A stretch of DNA of 50,683 bases from the NCBI GenBank assembly GCA_001970855.1, contig LSSN01002151.1, forward strand, positions 1-50,683. Reading direction: 5' to 3'. Source of the DNA: Smittium culicis (Eukaryota; Kickxellomycota; Harpellomycetes; Harpellales; Legeriomycetaceae). A program made the position numbers and the translations under genes. Shown one piece after another: positions 43,353 through 50,683 of the stretch. Each line of letters starts with the position of its first letter. Position 1 is the stretch's first letter. The notes beneath the pieces were generated by a model. The model ran no database searches and was not told where the DNA came from. It saw nothing but the letters and a program-made list of their open reading frames with translations.

Positions 43353-44639
43353 TTATTTTCCAAGTTCTTCGTCGATAGTTTTTAGTAGGAATTGAGCATA
43401 GGTATCGAAATCGCTGAGTTCCAAAAATATTTGAGCACTCAAACGGGCCCACCATGCGTTATTGTGGGAAAAAACTTTCCCAGAGATATTGTATTTGAGA
43501 AGCATAATGTTTGAGATAGAACATCCAAGTTTGTCGTGAATAGGATTTCCATACTCGAGAGGAATTTTGACGTTGATCATAAAACAAGTTTGTGATCTGT
43601 CTCTTGTCATCGGTGTAAAGTCATATTTAGATTCAAGCATGTCAACAGCTTGTTTTGCCAAGTTAGAGCAGTAATTTTGAATCTTTTTGAGACCGCCAAG
43701 CGATTCAATAAAGTCGATGGATGCATTTGATGATAAATATGTGCTGTAATCAATTCCGCCCTGTTGGAAGAAAGAATCGTTGAAATTGTTCACTTGGTTG
43801 TAAGAATGTGAGATACATAGTGGATGAGTGCTGGATTTCAAGTGATTCGCAACATAAAATATAGCACAACCTCGTTTGGAAAAGAACCATTTGTGAGCAA
43901 TAGTGACAAAGTAATCACAACCAGTGCTGTCAATGTCAATATCAAGCATCCCTATTGCATGAGCCGCATCAATAAACACCAAAGATTCTTCTTGTTTAAA
44001 AATTTTCGCTAATTCTTTGTAAGGTAAAACTATCCCAGGTACTGAAATTATGGCATCGATTAAAGCGAGCCGGATCCTTTTATTGCTGTCTTTCTTAATA
44101 TTAGAAATCGATTCTTTTGTTGCAGATAATATTTCATCATTTGTCATAGGGAAATTCAATTCTATTTTAACAGCTTTGGCTTTTGAATTATCGCAAATGT
44201 ATTGGATAGCGTTAATACACGCATCGAAGGTAGTTGAATAATGGATTAAAATATCACCTTCTTCAAACTTCATACTACGCAAAATGGAGTTTAGTGCTGC
44301 ACATGCATTCGAGATGTATGTTAATTGTTTAGGATCCTCGACGCCTAAATATGGTGAGATTCTTTCGAGAGAATCAAAATATAGAGGTTTTAATGTGTGT
44401 AAAACAAATCTAACTGGATTGTAGTCGGCAATCCGTGAGTAGTACTCCACATATTCCTGAACGTAAATTGGACAAGAGCCATAAGATCCATGATTTAAAG
44501 AGAGAAAATCCTGGTTCATCAAAAAATTTGATTTAATTTTTTTTCCGAAATGGCCTGAAATAAATAATTCAGGTTTTTTGATAGCTTTCAATGATTCATC
44601 GAGGGAATTAGGATCTAAAGCTTTGTGCGTATTAGTCAT
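43353..44639 (-). CDS. Class V aminotransferase-fold PLP enzyme (isopenicillin N epimerase / Egt2-like)
   Basis: An intronless 428-residue PLP-dependent enzyme of fold type I, class V (cysteine desulfurase superfamily). The N-terminal FLSLNHGSYGSCP (about 45-57) is the hallmark of the isopenicillin N epimerase-like branch, which includes fungal ergothioneine C-S lyases and many uncharacterised aminotransferases. FIDAAHAIG (222-230) provides the cofactor-binding Asp224 and His227, and AHKWFFSKRGCAIFYV (249-264) contains the Schiff-base Lys250. QQGGIDYSTYLS matches the GTxDYSxYL element. The length is normal and the start is the only suitable ATG. No signal peptide is seen, so it is probably cytosolic. 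The reaction cannot be assigned from sequence alone. There are no pathway genes nearby: flanking gene-free stretches are 3.4 and 4.8 kb. Confidence 0.88.
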   Translation of the reverse strand: MTNTHKALDPNSLDESLKAIKKPELFISGHFGKKIKSNFLMNQDFLSLNHGSYGSCPIYVQEYVEYYSRIADYNPVRFVLHTLKPLYFDSLERISPYLGVEDPKQLTYISNACAALNSILRSMKFEEGDILIHYSTTFDACINAIQYICDNSKAKAVKIELNFPMTNDEILSATKESISNIKKDSNKRIRLALIDAIISVPGIVLPYKELAKIFKQEESLVFIDAAHAIGMLDIDIDSTGCDYFVTIAHKWFFSKRGCAIFYVANHLKSSTHPLCISHSYNQVNNFNDSFFQQGGIDYSTYLSSNASIDFIESLGGLKKIQNYCSNLAKQAVDMLESKYDFTPMTRDRSQTCFMINVKIPLEYGNPIHDKLGCSISNIMLLKYNISGKVFSHNNAWWARLSAQIFLELSDFDTYAQFLLKTIDEELGK

Positions 44640-47600
44640 TTTGAAGCAAAGGAACTATTAAGTGTATGTGTTTAAAATACTTGGAGATCGAGGTTGGATG
44701 GCATTGAATGTAATATTTAATTGCAAGAAAAAATTAGCGATAAAAGCTAAAAATTAATTGAAGAAAATTTATATAAATCGTGACAGCTCGAAATTCATGT
44801 TTTAATTTTTATATTTCTATTATGCATTAATAAGAACCGGGTTATTAAAAATAGCTCTTATTTAATCATTTTATTTGTGGCATTTGAAAAGCACCGATTT
44901 TTTTTTTTTTTTATAGAGAATTTGTTTATAGGAAACAAAATATATGAGGGTTATTAAGTTAAAAGTTAAATAAAATTGGCTAAGAGTTTACAAAGATTCG
45001 ACTGGCCGCTCCAAAAGATAGCACCGATTTTTTTTAGATATAATTCTGCGAGTTAACTAATAGATTCGAGTTTTAACAGCCCAATAACCAGTTAGAACTA
45101 GTTTAGCCCTTTGGTATGAAGATTAACCCAAAAAGAGCACAAGGTTATGCCTACTTGGAGAAGTCATTTTTCAGTAATATTTTTTTGAAATTAGCTACCC
45201 AATTGACATTTTTGATATTGATTTTAATGGTTGAACATAGATAGTGCAAGTTTATTAGACAAAAATAGAAAATTTCACGATTGAAACTTTTGGCCCAATA
45301 TACCCAATAAAGTTTTTAGTACGAGTAAAATTATTTTATATCTACAGTAGATATTCTATAATAAAACAATAATGTTTTTTCATTAGGCTACATTTTTTTT
45401 GAATACAATGTCATAGCTACTAAACTATATTTTATTAAATCATTCCCTTTCACAGATTAGATTAGTTTTACAATTTATTTACTTGTAGTTTTTTAGAATT
45501 AAAAGCACTACATCAAAGTTTAGTTTATTGAATTAATCCAATAGAAATAGGTTTAGATATACATATAACTAAAACTGCAGCTAAATTCTACTATATTATT
45601 GCGTAACTATTTCAAATAATCGATTTCCTAAAATTTACCTTTCTTAATAATATAAATGTTTATTTTCTTCACCACATTCACTGTTTTAAACACAATTCGA
45701 AAAATACCATATTGAAATACATATATTGAAATTGTAAATTTTACATTTTTTTTACAAAAATAAGTACACTATATTTTATTCATTGGCTTATCTATCAAAG
45801 TAGATTATTAAATTGGAATATATCTATTAACTAGGCATTCAGTTGCAACTTGTTGTTTACCTTATAGATAATAATAATTATTGAATAAATTTCAGTAAAA
45901 TATGTTTAATAATATAATATAAAAATACTACACTTAAAGTGATTATTTTTAAAAAAGTAAATTATTTTTAATAAAGGTAAAAATGCTTTTATAAATTTCA
46001 AAATCACATGTATTGATATATCAAATGATTCGACTGGTTTAATTCGAGGCAGTATATAGTATAAAATACTGGTGATGGGAATGCATATAGTATATAAAAT
46101 TATATCATTATTTTAGAAGGGTATATCATTTCAACTTAAAACAGATTTTCAAAATAATAAACAATTATATAATCAAATTTAAAATTAAAAATTGTATCCA
46201 AACCACTTGAATCATTAAAAAACGCACATGCAGCAAAATACATCCAAAAATATTTCCTTATATAAATATTTTTAAACTAAACCAATATAGAGCAAGTTTT
46301 TATATACATTGTATTTTTTAGCAATTTTCTGCAAAAAACAATATTTATCTTGTGGAAATATAAAGATTTATAGTAAAACTAGCTGTGAAGAATAAGGATA
46401 CTTAGTTTCAATATTTGACAAAAAATTATAAAAATTTTAGAAAAAGAATTCTTCCCAGAAATAAAAAAATCACAATAAATCGATAGGATAATAAATAAAA
46501 TGGCTATTGAAGCAACCATGTATTCTTTGAAGGTTAATAAATTAGATAAGTCAAATGAATATAAAACATAGATTCATTTTCATATAATTGATCCTAATAC
46601 AATAAAAACATCTTTTTAATTTGATGATTTGAAGATATGATTTTTTTTTTGGGTAATAATACTTATTTATGATATTTATAATTAAAATATCATAACGCTA
46701 ATAGTTAAAATGGGCTATTGTAATATGTGCTGTTTTTTAAAACGAATAATTGGTGATTATAAACTTACCTTCTAGCTCAATTGAAAGGAAAAGATCTAGT
46801 TAAATTTTCTAATTTTTTATTAGTTTGGGATTTGATTTAAAATCTTTATTGATTTTTTCTTGCAGTGTGGTCGTATTTACTGATTTTTTTTTTTTTTTGA
46901 AATTTATTGAAAATAATTATTAGTGTTTACTGATATAATCATTTAGTTACTAATAAGTATTTAGATTCTAAAAAATAAAATAATATAAAAAATAGATAAT
47001 AAAACTAGAACTTAGATAAATATGATTTAATATGTTTATTAATATTCAATAATAATTAAAAAATTTGAGAGATTAGCTAAATATTTATTTTTTTATAAAT
47101 ATGATGTTTGGTTGTCTTTGAGTTTAAATTGAAGTACGTTTTATTTCAACGGACTATATTATGAAATATGGCTTTTAAAAGTTTTTAAATTTATTTTTTT
47201 TCTTTTGAAAATTTTTTTTATTTATTTTCTTCTTGCATCGAGTAAGGATTAAGGATCTTGTATTTATGGTATCGTTTTTCTCGGAATTTTAAGTTTTTCT
47301 TTTCTATTTAAAAAAATATTAATTTCTTTTCTGTTTACCTTTGCTTATCTATCATTTTTATATTCATCTATTTGAAATTATACTTTTCTTTGTAAGAATA
47401 AACAGCCGAGACAATCTTTTAGATTAATTATTCCTTTTCGGCGTTATTTTTTCTTTATTATCTGCTCTTTAATATTATTATTATTATTTTTGTGATTTGA
47501 ACTAATAAATTTTTTCTCAAGCTTATTTCTTAATTAATCATTATAAAATTGTTTTTCTTTATATTTAGATGCTCTAATATATATTTATTATAATATTGAG

Positions 47601-49418
47601 TATAAAGAATTGTAGGAATGAGGTATTTTCACCCCAACACAAAATTATCCTATATCCATCAATCAAGCCCAATAATTTTTGCATTTTTATATGTAACTAA
47701 TTTTATTTCTATCAATTATACTTATTTTTTTTTTGGGGGGGGGGGGTGGTTAGAGGTGGAGGTATCTTTTAATTAACAAAACAGAAAAAAAAGAAACTAA
47801 CATTTATAATTTATAATTTATAGTGTACAAATTGTAATAAAATTTAATACTTGGATTATTAATTATATTTTCAAGCTAATATTTGATTAAAAAAAATTCT
47901 CATTTTATTTAGTAGATGTTTACAAGGATTTAAATCACAGCTCTTTGCACTATAAACGCTTACTACAAAAGAAAATATCAAAATGTAGATTCTGAATCAA
48001 GAAAATACTTTGTTAAACCTATAATATAATATTATGAATACAATTAAAATATTAGCTCTGTTGGATGATTTTACAAAGTTTAACTACTTTTTCTATTTAT
48101 CCGTATTCCAAAAAATAGATAAATTTTTAGTTGGGTGATGCTATCTATATCATTAGAATTTTTGTACCTCTATATACTAAAAAGTACTTGATTAATTTAG
48201 AGTCTTCCAAATAAGATGTTATAGTTTATTGGAAAATTTTTGGAATTGGTGACTAAATTGATCAATCTAATTATAGCTATCTATATCCCAATCTTATTAG
48301 CTGATTGCATTCGCCAAATAAAAAATTAAGATAAATTTAATGTATAAGCTTTAAAAATGATATAAGAGTACTTTAACAATCAAATGTTATCTAGTTCGGA
48401 TTATGTTATTCTATATCTATGTATAAAAATAATTGAAAAAAGTTACGAATAACAATACTCTGATAATGTTTTTTTATTGAATTTAATTCTTTTTAAAGCA
48501 TAGATCAACATGATTTAAAACAAAACTGATAAATCCGATGCTTCTAAATCAGAATGAGCTCAACAAAATATATTCCATCACACCAAATATTATTTTAGTT
48601 CAGATCTATCTCGCAATTAAAATAAATGTACAAAAATACCCCAAAATTGATTAAAACAGTATAATTGATGATATTGCTACATACACAATCAGGTTATAAT
48701 TCAGCTCAAAAAAAAAATAACGTTAAAGCAAGCAAAGTCAGCATACATATCTAAAAAAAATAAATGAATTTTTTTATATTATTATTTGCTGAAAATTCAA
48801 AATAATAAAAGTTTTTAGCATAATTATAAGTGTATTATTTTATGAAATGTCTTATATGTAACTATATGATATTTTAATTTATCGATTAGTTTTTTTATAA
48901 ATAACAGATATCAATTTACATATTGCTATCAGAAAAAAAATGATGCCACGTGCCTAAATCAGGAAATAAATACATTTTAATTTTAAGATCCAAAAAAAGA
49001 TAATAGAATTTACGAGCATTAATTTTATTTGTTATAATAATCTATCAGTATATATTTATATATTTGAATAAGTTATAAGTACGCTCTATAATAAATCATA
49101 ATGAATATTATAAACATATTATATAAAAGTAAAAACTTAGAAATATAAACTTTTATCAAAAAATAGTAACGCATTCAATTTATATTTTATTAGTGCGATC
49201 AGATAAATAAGTGTTGAATAAAAAATTTTGAACTTTTAACACTTACAAAAATAAATATATATATTATCTCAAAATTGGAATATAAAGTGAAGAAAATAAG
49301 AATTTTTGAAAATTTCATAATAATCTTTACAAAATCTAAATAATTCAAATAAAATCAAGCTTGTTGCGTTAAGAGAAAATCAAATAAATCATTAAAAAGA
49401 AGATATAACTTGGTCAAA
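44640..49418. other. Long gene-poor stretch
   Basis: About 4.8 kb of A+T-rich DNA with no recognised gene. A block GCACCGATTTTTTTT appears twice, near 44892 and 45022. A run of 12 G occurs at 47735-47746. The far right end should hold the promoter of the protease gene. No tRNA or mobile element was identified. Confidence 0.5.
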
Positions 49419-50318
49419 ATGATTTTTTTCGCCTTTTTCTTTTTAGGTCTCGCAATATCTTCGTACATAAGAGCCGATATCTACAACTCAACCCGATCAG
49501 ATAATACGACTGATCTTTCTAAAAGGATAGTTGGAGGTAGTAGGGCATACTTTGAACAATTTCCTTTCATAGTATCGCTATCCGGGATAAAAGGGCATTT
49601 TTGTGGTGGTACGCTTATATCTTATAATGTAGTACTAACTGCCGCGCATTGTTTAAGAAAAATAGAAGGAGATAAAATGGTTAACAAACTTGAAAGCGAA
49701 TTCAAAATTATAGTTGGAAGCAACAAATCGACTGATGATAATGATAAATCGGGTCAAATAAAGAAAATATATATTCATAGTAATTACCACGATGATGGGA
49801 GCAATTATGATATTGGAATTATTATTTTAAAAAGTGGAGTTAGTGAAAAGAAAAAAAGTCAATTAGGAATCCAATATCCAAAGATACTAGTTCAAAAAGA
49901 AAAAATAAATTCAAAGTTACTGGCTATAGGTTGGGGACTGACATCTCACGACAGTAAACCGTCAAATCATTTATTATATACAGAAATTTTACCTACCGAA
50001 TCAAGAGATTGTAGAAAGTACAACCCAAAGTATATTGGAAATGATAAAAATGAAATATGCGCCATTAATACCAATAATAAAGGTATCTGTATTGGAGACT
50101 CTGGAGGGCCTCTATTGTTATTTGGAGAAAGTATAAATACTCCTTATCAAAAAAATATACTCGTTGGTGTATCTTCGTCTATAACAGGGTTATATCAAAG
50201 TAAAACTAAATGTGAAGATTTAAACACTCTCAATTTTTTTTCAAATGCGTATTTCCACATAGACTGGATATCAAAGAAATCGGGCATACCTAGAAAATCT
50301 CTAGAATACGGTCCTTAA
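49419..50318 (+). CDS. Secreted trypsin-family (S1A) serine protease
   Basis: An intronless 299-residue zymogen with a complete S1A fold. MIFFAFFFLGLAISSYIRA is a clear signal peptide. A short propeptide rich in Ser, Thr, Asn and Asp ends in Lys-Arg at 35-36. The mature enzyme starts IVGG at 37. The triad is His77 in LTAAHC, Asp131 in YDIGI and Ser228 in GDSGGP. Cysteines 62/78, 198/214 and 224/265 match three conserved chymotrypsin-fold disulfides. The residue two before Cys224, equivalent to position 189 of the S1 pocket, is Gly222 rather than Asp, so cleavage after Lys/Arg is not expected. The open frame extends three codons upstream without another ATG, so 49419 is the start. Such proteases are abundant in some insect-associated and other early-diverging fungi. 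A lysine-rich loop at 143-163 is unusual in composition. Confidence 0.93.
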   Translation: MIFFAFFFLGLAISSYIRADIYNSTRSDNTTDLSKRIVGGSRAYFEQFPFIVSLSGIKGHFCGGTLISYNVVLTAAHCLRKIEGDKMVNKLESEFKIIVGSNKSTDDNDKSGQIKKIYIHSNYHDDGSNYDIGIIILKSGVSEKKKSQLGIQYPKILVQKEKINSKLLAIGWGLTSHDSKPSNHLLYTEILPTESRDCRKYNPKYIGNDKNEICAINTNNKGICIGDSGGPLLLFGESINTPYQKNILVGVSSSITGLYQSKTKCEDLNTLNFFSNAYFHIDWISKKSGIPRKSLEYGP

Positions 50319-50584
50319 AACCATCTAAATAAAAAAAATTCAAGCTAAATCTGCTATCTCGAACAAGGATGGAAAGTTTTGTAGTTTTTAAAGAAATATC
50401 TTTATACTCTTGCTTTTTAAACAGTTTTCTTGAATTTTAATTATTTTCTTAGTTATTATTTAAAATGAAAAATTTATGCACTTATGAAATTTAAAAATAT
50501 TATGAATGTTGTGTATTATCAGTATACATTTATAATCCATGTGCGAGTCATAAACTATAATTAGAAATTTTCTCGCCGCCATAT
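50319..50584. other. 3' flank of the protease gene
   Basis: A+T-rich DNA following the stop codon, probably 3' UTR and intergenic. Nothing else is supported. Confidence 0.4.
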
Positions 50585-50683
50585 TTAACCCTTTCCCGTC
50601 CAACATATTTTGAAAAAATCAATTTATTGATTCGCTTATGATTTATAATTATAATTGTTATTTGCTGATATTCTATAAAAATA
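50585..50683. repeat. piggyBac-type MITE family A, copy 4 (cut by window edge)
   Basis: TTAA at 50585-50588 is followed by CCCTTTCCCGTCCAACA, the cleanest family A terminus in the window. The next 80 bases resemble the inverse of copies 1 and 3 (AAAAAATCAATTTATTGATT, then TTATGATTTATAAT). The far end lies outside the window. Confidence 0.65.

Noticed and set aside
1..50683. CRISPR arrays, bacterial operons, ribosome binding sites
   Set aside because: Spliceosomal introns, Pol III-type tRNA genes and eukaryotic retroelements show nuclear eukaryotic DNA. No regularly spaced direct repeats were seen.

Overview
This window is from a nuclear eukaryotic genome, very A+T-rich between genes and less so inside them. 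Five of the seven protein genes are split, with 18 inferred GT..AG introns of about 69-183 bp. Gene content points to a fungus: the acyltransferase starts like yeast Loa1/Vps66, the N-myristoyltransferase ends in Met-Leu as in yeast, and there is a Fun26-type nucleoside transporter. Low gene density, a DIRS retrotransposon and a secreted trypsin-family protease suggest an early-diverging lineage (for example Zoopagomycota or Mucoromycota). The lineage is an inference and was not tested.

Layout. 1-4159: A+T-rich DNA with a 13-bp tandem repeat and two degenerate 197-bp transposon-like repeats. 4160-6167: a five-exon equilibrative nucleoside transporter gene with an 8-nt internal microexon. 6168-12118: no recognised gene; one 100-bp piggyBac-type MITE. 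12119-12270: tRNA-Pro(UGG) and tRNA-Val(CAC) on the minus strand, 7 bp apart. 12890-21400: a nest of decayed retroelements. A plus-strand LINE (CCHC, endonuclease, RT, C-terminal zinc finger) is broken by a minus-strand Ty3/gypsy fragment with one complete LTR, followed by an unassigned G+C-richer block. 23112-27437: a minus-strand DIRS element with terminal inverted repeats, an internal complementary region, and gag, RT, RNase H and tyrosine-recombinase remnants. 27529-27726 and 31287-31485: two copies of a second MITE family.

28036-30768: convergent LOA1-like (+) and LYAR-like (-) genes. 34572-39984: convergent GTPBP1-type GTPase (+) and N-myristoyltransferase (-) genes, with a MITE between them. 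43353-44639: an intronless class V aminotransferase gene. 49419-50318: an intronless secreted trypsin-fold protease gene. The window ends inside another MITE.

The genes look like unrelated housekeeping and accessory functions: nucleoside transport, phospholipid acylation, ribosome biogenesis, GTPase-linked RNA surveillance, protein myristoylation, PLP chemistry and extracellular proteolysis. They do not form a cluster or operon. All exon models were assembled by eye from reading frame, splice dinucleotides and remembered family motifs. The most distinctive observations are the 8-nt microexon, the tRNA pair, the piggyBac-like MITE families, and the DIRS architecture with a perfect 18-bp hairpin at its gag/pol junction.
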